From Bacteroidota bacterium (GTDB lineage: Bacteria; Bacteroidota; Bacteroidia; Chitinophagales; Chitinophagaceae): a stretch of DNA of 64,000 bases. The stretch is from assembly GCA_016712665.1 (NCBI GenBank), contig JADJQP010000006.1:1-64000 (forward strand), read 5' to 3'. Shown piece by piece: positions 39,553 through 49,800 of this stretch (the first letter of the stretch is position 1; every line of letters begins with the position of its first letter). The translations under genes and the position numbers were made by a program. The notes under the pieces are model-generated. The model saw nothing but the letters and a program-made list of their open reading frames with translations, was not told where the DNA came from and ran no database searches.

Positions 39553-39653
39553 GATCTCATTTTCTTGCAATATAAATCCCTTAGTCGGCTTAACAAAAAA
39601 AAATCAGGCATCCTATTACGTGCGTGATTCTTAAAATAAAATTAGTAATTAGT

Positions 39654-40070
39654 CTAAAATTGCTCCAAGGCTGAAAAGAAAAAACTACCTTCAATAAGGG
39701 CATTTTGGTCGCTATCACTTCCATGGATTGCATTTTCGCCCAAACTTCTTGCAAACATTTTTCTGATGGTTCCTTCTTCTGCATTTGCCGGATTGGTAGC
39801 ACCAATAAGTGTTCGAAAATCAGCCACCGCATTCTCTTTTTCAAGAATGGCAGCCACAATATGACCGCTGCTCATAAAGGCACAAAGTTCCCCGTAAAAA
39901 GGCCTTTCTTTATGAACTTCGTAAAATTGACCGGCCTTTTCAGCTGATAATTTGGTCATTTTCATTGCCTTGATGCGAAATCCGGCTTCATTAATTTTTG
40001 CTAAAATGGCGCCGATATGTCCGTCTTGAACTGCATCCGGCTTAATCATGGTAAATGTTAAATTTGACAT
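39654..40070 (-). CDS. ndk: Nucleoside diphosphate kinase
   Basis: Transfers the gamma-phosphate from ATP to nucleoside diphosphates. 138 residues from the ATG at 40070 (MSNLTFTMIKPDAVQDG); the upstream extension adds nothing conserved. The catalytic His116 lies in NAIHGSDS, preceded by RPFYGELCAFMSSG and TIRKMFA. Both length and motifs are standard. The gene is intact and has no operon partner with related function. Confidence 0.97.
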   Translation of the reverse strand: MSNLTFTMIKPDAVQDGHIGAILAKINEAGFRIKAMKMTKLSAEKAGQFYEVHKERPFYGELCAFMSSGHIVAAILEKENAVADFRTLIGATNPANAEEGTIRKMFARSLGENAIHGSDSDQNALIEGSFFFSALEQF

Positions 40071-40153
40071 AGTATATTTTGGTTGCAAAAATAGGTTTTA
40101 ATACCATTTCTAGCATTTATAGCAACGCAAATGCAAATATTTAACGAAGCGAA

Positions 40154-41116
40154 TTAAGAGGCATCCACCTCACCATAAAATCCCATTTTTGAGAATTTTT
40201 CAATGCGATTTTCAATTCGTTTTTCAGCTCCTATTTTTGATAATTCCTTTAGGTTTTTCTCTAGATACTTTTTAATGAGTGCAGCCATTTGTTCAGGATG
40301 GGTGTGTGCAGCGCCAAGAGGTTCATTGATGACATCGTCGATAAGTCCGAAATCACTCATGTGTTTTGAAGTTAGCTTCAATTCTTCTGCTGCCTTTTCC
40401 TTAAAATCCCACGTGCGCCACAAAATACTGGAGCAACTTTCGGGTGAAATAACGGAATACCAGGTATTTTCAAGCATCACTACTTTGTCACCAATTCCAA
40501 TCCCCAATGCACCACCACTAGCTCCTTCACCAATGATGATACAAATAACCGGCACTTTTAGATTAATCATTTCAAAAAGATTTCTGGCGATCGCTTCCCC
40601 TTGTCCTCGTTCTTCCGCTTCTAATCCGGGGTACGCACCAGGTGTATCGATAAATGTGATAATGGGTTTATTAAACTTCTCTGCCATTTTCATCAATCGT
40701 AAGGCCTTGCGATACCCTTCCGGATTTGCCATTCCGAAATTCCGAAGTTGCCGCATTTTTGTATTAACGCCCTTTTGATGTCCCATTACCATTACAGACT
40801 GATCGCCCAACATGGCAAATCCGCCTACAATTGCCTTGTCATCACTCACATTTCGATCGCCATGTAGCTCTTGAAATTTTGAAAAAATTTTTTCGATATA
40901 ATACAGTGTATAGGGCCTTTCAGGATGCCGACTCAGTTGCACTTTTTGCCAATCGTTTAAATTCGAATAAATTTCCTTTTGGGTTTCGGCCACCTTTATC
41001 TCAATTTTGGCAATAGCTTGGCTCATATCCACTTTTGTTTTTTCGCCCATTTCCTTTAGTTTCTGAATTTCTTCTAACAAGGTTTCGATGGGTTTTTCAA
41101 AATCTAAATATTGCAT
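40154..41116 (-). CDS. accA: Acetyl-CoA carboxylase carboxyltransferase alpha subunit
   Basis: Alpha half of the carboxyltransferase that makes malonyl-CoA for fatty acid synthesis; works with AccD. 320 residues from the ATG at 41116 (MQYLDFEKPIETLLEEIQ). Typical blocks are PERPYTLYYIEKIF, FQELHGDR, VMVMGHQKGVNTK, FNKPIITFIDTPGAYPGLEAEERGQ (shown in parts), EGASGGALGIGIGD and SVISPESCSSILWR. It is cytoplasmic, intact, read away from the tRNA-Asp gene. accD is not in the window. Confidence 0.97.
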   Translation of the reverse strand: MQYLDFEKPIETLLEEIQKLKEMGEKTKVDMSQAIAKIEIKVAETQKEIYSNLNDWQKVQLSRHPERPYTLYYIEKIFSKFQELHGDRNVSDDKAIVGGFAMLGDQSVMVMGHQKGVNTKMRQLRNFGMANPEGYRKALRLMKMAEKFNKPIITFIDTPGAYPGLEAEERGQGEAIARNLFEMINLKVPVICIIIGEGASGGALGIGIGDKVVMLENTWYSVISPESCSSILWRTWDFKEKAAEELKLTSKHMSDFGLIDDVINEPLGAAHTHPEQMAALIKKYLEKNLKELSKIGAEKRIENRIEKFSKMGFYGEVDAS

Positions 41117-41183
41117 AAAATAGGATTTTCGGAGCGTCAAACCTACTAATAAAAGCTGAAATTCTTAAAATGAATTATTAAGA

Positions 41184-41214
41184 TTTTGATTTAAGAAAAA
41201 CTTGTTTATATTTG
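41184..41214 (+). promoter_or_regulatory. Promoter of tRNA-Asp
   Basis: TTTTG (41184-41188), an 18-nt spacer and TATATTTG (41207-41214) match the Bacteroidota -33/-7 pattern. The -7 box ends 19 nt before the tRNA 5' end, fitting a short leader. Confidence 0.6.
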
Positions 41215-41233
41215 CACTCCCAATTTTAACCAT

Positions 41234-41307
41234 GGATCGGTAGTTCAGCTGGTTAGAATGCCGCCCTGTCACGGCGGAGGTCGCGGGTTCGAGTCCCGTC
41301 CGGTCCG
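41234..41307 (+). tRNA. tRNA-Asp (GTC)
   Basis: 74-nt cloverleaf: acceptor GGATCGG pairs with CCGGTCC with one T-G wobble; the D-arm has AGTTCAGCTGGTTAGA; the anticodon stem CCGCC/GGCGG frames loop CTGTCAC with anticodon GTC; the T-arm contains GGTTCGAGTCC. The discriminator is G and CCA is not encoded. A matching promoter lies upstream and a terminator downstream, so it is a single-gene unit. Confidence 0.97.
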
Positions 41308-41322
41308 CACTTAGAAAGTGCA

Positions 41323-41356
41323 AACCCTTGATAGTTAATACTTTCAAGGGTTTTTT
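41323..41356 (+). terminator. Intrinsic terminator after tRNA-Asp
   Basis: AACCCTTGA, a 12-nt loop and TCAAGGGTT followed by a T-run: a 9-bp perfect stem 15 nt after the tRNA. Confidence 0.85.
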
Positions 41357-41371
41357 ATTTTTAGGATACAC

Positions 41372-41850
41372 GTTCCCTATTTCCTTGAGTTAAATTGTAA
41401 GAATGGGGCGGCTCTAATTGCAAAATTATTCAAAATCAACGTCGAGCATTCGGTTTTTTCAAATAGTTAAAGGCTGAAAATAAAGGATAACAAGACGAAA
41501 CGTCTGTACTGAGCATCTAGGAAGTAGTGAATATTCAAGGAAAATTTAGAGCAAGGTAAACCTGTTTACTAATTTCTAGGTTGAGATAAAAGAGCTTCAA
41601 AAAAATGTAACGAGCAGATAGCATGGTATCATCATTTTCGAAAAAAGTGTACTAAAAGACTTGAAGAACCTTGCTATAAATCATCGTCATACTGCATCGT
41701 AGTCAAAATAGTGCGGGCCGTGCTAAAAAATAAATGATACGTTTGTTTTGTGGACAACAAATTTATATTTTAGTATATAAAGTAACGCAACCTACCTACC
41801 TTAGTGCTAGCAACGTTTATATTTAAATCTATACACAAAAAGAACATCCT
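41372..41850. other. Gene-free region after tRNA-Asp
   Basis: About 480 bp without a convincing open frame on either strand. The only structure seen is a perfect palindrome GTAAAC-CT-GTTTAC at 41556-41569, possibly an operator, and AT-rich DNA just before the OmpA-like gene. No duplicate of the tRNA 3' end, integrase fragment or repeat was found. Confidence 0.4.
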
Positions 41851-42273
41851 ATGAAAAGAATTCTTGTTTTTTTGGGCATATGCCTTTTTGCAATAACGGA
41901 CAGTAAAGGGCAATCTGGTGATTGCGTAAAGAGTCTTACTGGAAAAATGTCATTTACCCCCGGAATTAGCAAACTTTCATCCGATGCGCTGAGTACCTTA
42001 AATAATCTTGCGAAAGGTATGAGAGCAAATCCAAACTGCAAAGTGGTAGTGATGGGAAATGGGAATGGGAATAAAGTGGAACAACAACGTTCGTGGGATC
42101 GCGTAAACACAGTCATAAACTTCATGGTTGAAAAGCAAAAAATTGATAGAGATCGGTTCATTTTTCTGTATGGACTAAACGGCAAAGCAAACTCTGTTGA
42201 TTATCGTGGAGCTGAGGAGAATGAGGAAGGACCTTCTAGGCAAGCTCCACCATTTCCTAACTCAAGAAAATAG
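41851..42273 (+). CDS. Small exported OmpA-like-domain protein
   Basis: Exported protein of 140 residues. The signal peptide is MKRILVFLGICLFAITDSKG with cleavage before QSGDC. The rest resembles the OmpA/Pal peptidoglycan-binding fold: FTPGISKLSSDALSTLNNLA (first strand and helix), NPNCKVVVMGNGNGN and SWDRVNTVINFMVEKQKIDRDRF, in the positions of the usual YTD/R...RA...V...L region. The conserved Asp and Arg that bind diaminopimelate are partly replaced (GNGNGN for the usual GHTD), so binding may be lost. A short Glu/Pro-rich tail follows. Function uncertain. Confidence 0.65.
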   Translation: MKRILVFLGICLFAITDSKGQSGDCVKSLTGKMSFTPGISKLSSDALSTLNNLAKGMRANPNCKVVVMGNGNGNKVEQQRSWDRVNTVINFMVEKQKIDRDRFIFLYGLNGKANSVDYRGAEENEEGPSRQAPPFPNSRK

Positions 42274-42396
42274 TTGAATAATCTCCTCCTTCTTTTGAAC
42301 AAGATAAAGGAGTTCCACCTGCTTAATTCTGTACATTCTATATGGATTCTAAAATTCTTAGCCTATGAATTTATGGGCAGTTTTATAATAGAAAAA

Positions 42397-42426
42397 CCCC
42401 TAAGCAAACTAATACCTAGGGGCTTC
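42397..42426. terminator. Intrinsic terminator between convergent genes
   Basis: CCCCTA ... TAGGGG flanked by AAAAA on the left and TTCTTTTT on the right, serving the minus-strand giant gene and possibly the OmpA-like gene. Confidence 0.65.
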
Positions 42427-42450
42427 TTTTTACATTATCGCTATATAAGA

Positions 42451-45400
42451 TTAATACTTTGTAATTTTCTGATTCAATATTCGCAGTCCTTTTTCATTAA
42501 ACAACTGAATGAAATAACTACCATTACTCAAATTAGAAAGTGAAATCTCTGAAGTATTTTTAGCTTGTTTGACAATTTGTCCTTGCATATTCAAGATTTT
42601 TATCTCTGCAGGTAACAGCCCATTTACTGTTATTTTATCTTTTGTTGGATTCGGACTGATGCTGTAACCATTCAATGTAATATCGTTGACCCCAACTCCG
42701 TTCAGTATCAAACTCGGTGAACGTTTGGTACAGCCATTTAAGGTTACTTCCACTTCATACGTTCCATTTTGCACCACCGTATGCGTTGGATTGGTAGCGC
42801 CGGCTATTGGAGTACCATTGCGATACCATTGATAGGTCGTATAAGGTCCATTCAGTACGGACAATACCCCTACGGTATTTACAATTATTGGATTGAGACT
42901 TACTACGGTAACAGTCACCACAGAAGTTCCTGTGCATCCTGCTCCATTGGATCCTGTAACCGTATAGGTTGTGGTAACTACCGGTGTCACTGTTGGACTA
43001 CCGCCTAATCCTCCGGGTAGCCAAGTGTAAACAACTCCTCCACTCCCTGTTAGCACAGAGGAAGCACCTACACATATCGTTGAAGGTGCTGCAGTAGCTG
43101 TTACATTAATACCGGGGTTTACTGTCACAGTAACTACCGAAGTAGCTGTGCAACCACCGGCAACACTGCCGGTTACTGTATACGTTGTGGTAACCAAAGG
43201 ACTTACTGTGGGACTGCCGGCCAAGCCTCCAGGATTCCATAAATAGGTAGCAGCGCCTCCTCCAGTAAGAACTGTAGAACCGCCCACACAAATACTTGCA
43301 GGTGAGGCACTCGCAGTGACTGGAGGTGCAGGGTTTACAGTAACTATTACTATAGAAGTGGCTGAACAGCCAACACCTACAGATCCGGTTACCGTATAAA
43401 TAGTAGTGGTGGCAGGAGTCACGGTTGGACTGCCCACCAAACCACCCGGATTCCAAGTATAAGTAGCGGCCCCCCCTCCAGTTAGAACTGATGAAGCGCC
43501 GGCACAAATAATAGAAGGACTTGCTGTAGCCGTCACAACAGGTGTATTATTAACAGTAACCATCACGGTTGCTGTCGCAGTGCATCCTGCAGCGTTGGTA
43601 CCGGTAACCGTATACGTTGTAGTAACTGCAGGTGTTACAGTAGGACTACCGACAAGACCACCGGGGTTCCAAACATAAGAAACAGCTCCACCACCCGTTA
43701 GTACAGATGAACCACCCACACAGATAGAATCTGCGGAAGCAGTGGCTGTAACTGTAGGTGCAGCGTTTACTGTTACCGTAACAGGAACCCGAACGGAAAA
43801 ACAAGGAGCCGCACCACCCCAAGTAATAATTACCTGACCATTACCAGATTGTACGCCTGAAGTATTTACTTGATTGATTCCGCTATTAATGGAGCCACCG
43901 CCGCCGCCGCCTTTAGACCCGACAACAGCAACATATTGACCGCCACCGCCACCGCTATATCCGCCGCCGCCGCCACCACCGTATTCGGCACGACCGCCAC
44001 CGCCGCACCCCCAACCTCCGGCGCCTAACAAGGAGAAGCCACAGCTTCCTCCAATACCTCCTGCTCCTCCATTTGCAGCTGATTTGCCAGCTGCAGGGCC
44101 GCCAAGCGTACCGGGTAATGGACCTCCATCGCCACCACTTGGGCCGCCATTACCGTCGCCTAAAAATCCACCTCCGCCACCGGCCCATCCACAATCACCG
44201 GGTACATAACCTTTTTGACCACCATCACCTGCAACTCCACCGGCACCTGAAGAATTTCCTCCACTTGTAGTAATGAGTCCTGGCTTTCCGCTCTCCATAT
44301 TTACAGAGCAACCGCCACCACCTCCTCCGGCAATAACCAGAGGTGTTGCTCCATTGGTGACTCCACTTCCGCCACCACCGCCGCCGGCATTTTGACTCGG
44401 TACCCCTTGCTGCCCAACCCAAACAGACAATACTTGTCCAGGTAAAACAGAGACATCACCAACCATTTTTGCACCCAAACCACCTATAGCATTTCCAAAT
44501 GTTCCGCCTTGCGCCCCTCTTGCATCAATATTGATACTGGTGATACCCACCGGAACTGTGAAATTTTGAACGGATCCGGTATAATTAAAGGTTTGGGAAC
44601 CACCGGGGCCCACCTGACCTCCATTTTCAACATAATAGGTGGTAGTTACTGCTGGTGTAACCGGAAAATTTGCTCGCTTAAACTACTTCCTATGGCAATA
44701 CCACCCGTTGGTACCGTATACCAATACATGATATCATTTGCACCTGCAGTAGCATTTAATTGGGAGGTCGCTCCTTGACATATGGTACTTGGAGTTGCCG
44801 TTACTGGATTCGGTGCTACGGGAATCGGATTCACCGTTACAGTTACTACCGAAGTACCAGTGCATCCACCACCTACTGTGCCCGTAACTGTATACGTTGT
44901 GGTGACAGCAGGTGCAACAGTAGGACTTCCAACCAAACCTCCAGGATTCCAAAGATAGGTAGCTCCACCGCTTGCTGACAATACAGAACTATCGCCCAAA
45001 CATATTAAAGCAGGTGTGGCAACTGCTACAACCACCGGCACCCCGGTTACCGTAACGGTTACCGTAGAGGTAGCTGTGCAACCGGCACCAGTGGTACCGG
45101 TAACAGTATATGTAGTAGTCACGGCTGGTGATACAGACGGATTTCCAATTAACCCACCAGGATTCCAAATATAGGATACCCCACCACTGGCAGACAAAAC
45201 GGAAGAACCACCAGGACAAATTACCGATGGATTAGCGCTAGCTGTAATCACAGCAGGATTGACGGTTACAGTAACAGGTACACGAGGAGAAGGGCATATG
45301 GGTGCGCCGGTCCAGGTGAGAATAATTTCACCAGGTCCTGCCTGAAAACCTTGGTTGTGGGTTACACCTGTGGCAAGTGGATCAGCAAAGCTACTTCCGC

Positions 45401-46607
45401 CGCCACCGCCACCAATAAAGCCGCCGCCACCGCCATAGTAACCACCACCAGCGCCGCCACCGCCACCAGACCAACCTTGGCCTCCACCTCCCAATCCTAA
45501 GGAACCATTAATAGCATCAGGCTGACCATACGGAGTGCCATCACCACCAATGCCACCTGCCAATTGAGAACCGCCGGTTCCGCCTTGATACCCATTCCAT
45601 GTAGCACCGTTTTCACCTATCAGTCCGCCCCCATCACCACCGTCAGCTGTTACTCCGGTATAGCCACCACCACCGCCACCACCGGCCACAAATATTCTAT
45701 TGCCAAAGGCATAGGGAGCTACCCGAATATCAGAAGCCCCACCGCCGGTACCAGCTTCCTGGCCAATACCAGCAACTGTTCCACCGCCGCCGTTATAGGC
45801 ACCGCTTGCACAAATTCCGCAATCAATACCTTGTCCACCAACAAATAATTGTAATACACTTCCGGGCGTCACGGCGATTGTACCTTGTACTCTTCCACCA
45901 TTTCCCCCTATAGACCCATTCACTCCATTTCCTCCTTTACCCCCTTTTACATCCACCTGTATACTGGTAACACCGGCAGGTACGGTAAACGTTTGGACAG
46001 TACCAGTATAAGCAAAGGTTTGTGATCCACCTGGACCTATCGGTCCTCCGTTTTCGACATAATATGTTGTAGTTATTGGAGGTGTAACCGGAAAATTCGC
46101 ACCGCTTAAACTGCTGCCGATGGTGACTCCACCTGTGGGAACGGTAAACCAATATTGATTATCGCCGGGCGCAGAAGTAGAATTTAATTGTGAGGTGCTG
46201 CCCTGACAAATAGTTGCTGGAGTCGCAGTCACCAAACTTGGTGCTGGAGGAGGTGCATTAACCGTAAAAACAGCCGCACTGGTTCCTGTACCTAAAGGAC
46301 TGGTAACTGAAATCGTACCTGTATTACCTAAGGCAGGTATGGCAGTGATTTGAGTGGGGGAATTGACAATATAGGATTGCGCATTCAAGCCGCCAAACGT
46401 AACCACCGTGGCACCTGTAAAATTAGTACCTGTGATAACAACCGGCGTCACACCACCACATCCCGAAGCGGGACTAAAATTGGTAACTGTTACCTGGGCT
46501 TTTGCTACGAAACCCATTAGAAAAACTGCAGAAAAAAAGATTATAAAAAGCCCTATACTCAGTAAATAGGACTTTCTCAATTTATTTGTTTGTTTACTTT
46601 TTTGCAT
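42451..46607 (-). CDS. Giant T9SS surface protein (copy 2): IPT, Ig-like and glycine-rich domains, one frameshift
   Basis: Putative surface protein of about 1,385 residues once one lost C is restored near 44673 (GCTCGCTT here, GCTCCGCTT in the upstream paralogue). Without it the frame ends ...GSSLSEQIFRLHQQ and restarts at GPGGSQTFNYTG. Order: signal peptide; IPT/TIG domain (GGVTPVVITGTNFTGATVV); Ig-like unit (TPATICQGSTSQL); glycine-rich domain of type B (VDVKGGKGGNGVNGSIGGNG); two Ig-like units (NPSVICPGGSSVL, TPALICLGDSSVL); another CQGATSQL unit; glycine-rich domain of type A (IDARGAQGGTFGNAIGGLG); four VTATAS..IC-type Ig units plus a final one; T9SS sorting domain (SISPNPTKDKITV). The glycine-rich parts resemble the bacterial relatives of the ALK/LTK glycine-rich domain. 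Adhesion or matrix role is inferred. Confidence 0.85.
43857..44560 (-). other. Glycine-rich module (type A) in second slot of copy 2
   Basis: The DNA flanking this stretch on both sides is near-identical to the second slot of the upstream paralogue, but the module itself is unrelated to the one there (type C). Its closest match is the first-slot module of the paralogue (49659-50440). Poly-Gly runs such as GGGGGGGYSGGGGGQYVA mark its end. Confidence 0.75.
44561..45318 (-). repeat. Long near-identical block shared with 48900-49658
   Basis: About 757 bp encoding the two middle Ig-like units, the CQGATSQL unit and the lead into the second glycine-rich module. By eye I count about ten differences plus the 1-bp deletion against the partner block, much fewer than in the neighbouring modules. 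Confidence 0.85.
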
Positions 46608-46816
46608 AGTTGCTTTTTTAAATTTTTAGTAATGATGCAGGCAAAATTATATCACCTTGATTGAGTTTTAAATACTGATTAATTTCAAGAAAAAAACGTC
46701 CTAACAAATATAGAAAAACAAATTTATATATTGTTAATTTTTAACAAGTATCCAATTTTGCTTTCTGCCCTTTTCAAGTTCATCAAATATTCTTAGAAAA
46801 CACTTTAATAATAAAA

Positions 46817-46850
46817 CACCCCCTATAAACTTGTGTTTAGGGGGTGCTTT
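46817..46850 (-). terminator. Intrinsic terminator of copy 1
   Basis: CACCCCCTA ... TAGGGGGTG with 12-nt loop; read on the minus strand it is followed by TTTTATTATT, 20 nt after the stop of the upstream giant gene. So each giant gene has its own transcript end. Confidence 0.75.
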
Positions 46851-46870
46851 GAAGTGTTTGATAATATACC

Positions 46871-49800
46871 TTATTGCTTTGCTATTTTCTGTTTGTAAAG
46901 CAAATGCCCTTTTGCATCAAAAAGTTGAATAAAATAGATTCCGTCGCTCAAGCTTGAAAGTGAAATCTCAGAGGTATTTCGTACTTCCATTATGACTTTT
47001 CCATCCATACTTAAAATCTTAATTTCAGCAGGAATCACACCATGAATCTGTAATTTATCTTTTGTTGGATTTGGACTGATGCTGTAACCGTTCAAGGTAA
47101 TATCGTTGACCCTAACTCCATTCAATATTAAACTTGGTGAACGTTTGGTACATCCGTTCAAGGTTACTTCTACTTCATACGTTCCATTTTGTACCACTGT
47201 ATGCGTTGGATTGGTGGCTCCGGCTATTGGAGTACCATTTCGATACCATTGATAGGTTGTATAAGGGCCATTCAGTACAGACAATACACCACCCGTATTT
47301 ACTATGATCGGATTCAGACTAACCACCGTTACCGTCACTACTGAAGTTCCGGTACATCCTGCTCCATTGGATCCTGTAACCGTATAGGTTGTGGTAACTA
47401 CAGGTGTCACTGTTGGACTACCGCCTAAACCTCCGGGCATCCATGTGTAAATAGCGCCACCACCACCTGTCAAAACAGAGGATGATCCCACACATATTGT
47501 GGAAGGTGTGGCTGTCGCCGTTACATTAATACCAGGATTTACGGTCACTGTAACTACCGAAGTAGCTGAACAACCGCCCGCAACACTGCCTGTTACCGTG
47601 TATGTGGTGGTAACCACAGGACTTACCGTTGGACTGCCCACCAAGCCTCCAGGATTCCATAAATAAGTAGCCGCGCCGCCACCAGTAAGTACAGTAGAAC
47701 CGCCTGTACAAATACTTGCAGGGGAAGCACTCGCTGTAACAGGTGGTGCGGGATTCACCGTAACGATTACAATTGAAGTAGCTGAACAGCCGGCACCAAC
47801 TGAGCCGGTTACCGTATAGATAGTGGTAGCGGCAGGAGTCACGGTTGGACTGCCCACCAAACCACCCGGATTCCAAGTATAAGTAGCGGCACCCCCTCCA
47901 GTTAGCACTGATGAAGCACCGGCACAAATAATGGAAGGACTTGCTGTAGCCGTCACAACAGGTGTATTATTAACAGTAACCATCACGGTTGCTGTCGCAG
48001 TGCATCCTGCAGCGTTGGTACCGGTAACCGTATACGTTGTAGTAACGGCAGGTGTTACAGTAGGACTACCGACAAGACCACCGGGGTTCCAAACATAAGA
48101 AACAGCTCCTCCACCAGTTAGTACAGATGAACCACCCACACAGATAGAATCTGCGGAAGCAGTGGCTGTAACTGTAGGTGCAGCGTTTACTGTTACCGTA
48201 ACAGGAACCCGAACTGAAAAACAAGGAGCCGCTCCACCCCAAGTAATAATTACTTGACCATTACCAGATTGAACACCTGATGTGGTGGAGCCTCCGGTAA
48301 CACCACCAATATAACTTGAGCCGCCACCGCCTCCGGCAGCGTAGGCAGATCCGCCACCATAGTAGCCTCCACCACCTCCACCTTCGTGGTAATTCGTTCC
48401 GGTTCCGGCTCCAATACCTAAAGCACCGGCTGCACCGGGTGCGGCACCTGCCGCACCACCTGCGATTTGACTACCGCCGCCGCCTGGCACATAATTTTGG
48501 AAACCTTGTCCATTGCCTCCGATTAATCCACCACCGGCTCCACCGGCACCATGATCAGGACAACCTGTGTTGCCACCACCACCCCCACCGGCTACAATCA
48601 CTCTATTTACCAAGGCAAGACCACCAACACGAACATCTGATGCTCCACCACCTGGACCACCATATTGACCGGCACCTCCACCGCCATTAAAACCACCAGG
48701 CGAATTGGCTCCCAGATTTGTGGTGGGCTTACCACCTACATAAATATTAATTGACTGTCCAGGTAATACTGCTAGATCTCCGGATGCCTCGCCACCAAGT
48801 CCACCGTCATTTGTCACGGTGTTTGCACAATCCTCCGAACCACCTCCCTCTGCTCCTTTCGCAACAATATGAATAGAGGTAACACCAGCCTGAACTGTGA
48901 AATTTTGAACGGATCCGGTATAATTAAAGGTTTGGGAACCACCGGGGCCCACCTGACCTCCATTTTCAACATAATAGGTGGTAGTTACTGCAGGTGTAAC
49001 CGGAAAATTTGCTCCGCTTAAACTACTTCCTATGGCAATACCACCCGTTGGTACCGTATACCAATACATGATATCATTTGCACCTGCAGTTGCATTTAAT
49101 TGGGAGGTCGCTCCTTGACATATGGTACTTGGAGTTGCCGCTACTGGATTCGGTGCTACGGGAATCGGATTCACCGTTACAGTTACTACCGAAGTACCAG
49201 TGCATCCACCACCTACTGTGCCCGTAACTGTATACGTTGTGGTGACAGCAGGTGCAACAGTAGGACTTCCAACCAAACCTCCAGGATTCCAAAGATAAGT
49301 AGCTCCACCGCTTGCTGACAATACAGAACTATCGCCCAAACATATTAAAGCAGGTGTGGCAACTGCTACAACCACTGGCACCCCGGTTACCGTAACGGTT
49401 ACCGTAGAGGTAGCTGTGCAACCGGCACCAGTGGTACCGGTAACAGTATATGTAGTAGTCACGGCTGGTGATACAGACGGATTTCCAATCAACCCACCAG
49501 GATTCCAAATATAGGATACCCCACCACTAGCAGACAAAACCGAAGAACCACCAGGACAAATTACCGATGGATTAGCGCTCGCTGTAATCACAGCAGGATT
49601 GACGGTTACAGTAACAGGTACACGAGGAGAAGGGCATATGGGTGCGCCGGTCCAGGTAATAATAACCTCTCCGTTTCCAGTTTGAAAACCGGCTGTATTG
49701 TTTTGATTCACACCGGAATTGTAAGAACCGCCACCGCCGCCACTCAGTTGACCCGGACTTGCGACATATTGACCACCACCGCCACCGCTATAACCGCCGC

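Noticed and set aside
41165..41371. Minus-strand frame of 68 codons containing ...TGLEPATSAVTGRHSNQL
   Set aside because: This is the well-known false protein read from the antisense of tRNA-Asp.
41234..41850. Mobile-element attachment site at tRNA-Asp
   Set aside because: No duplicate of the tRNA 3' end and no integrase or phage gene is present in the window.
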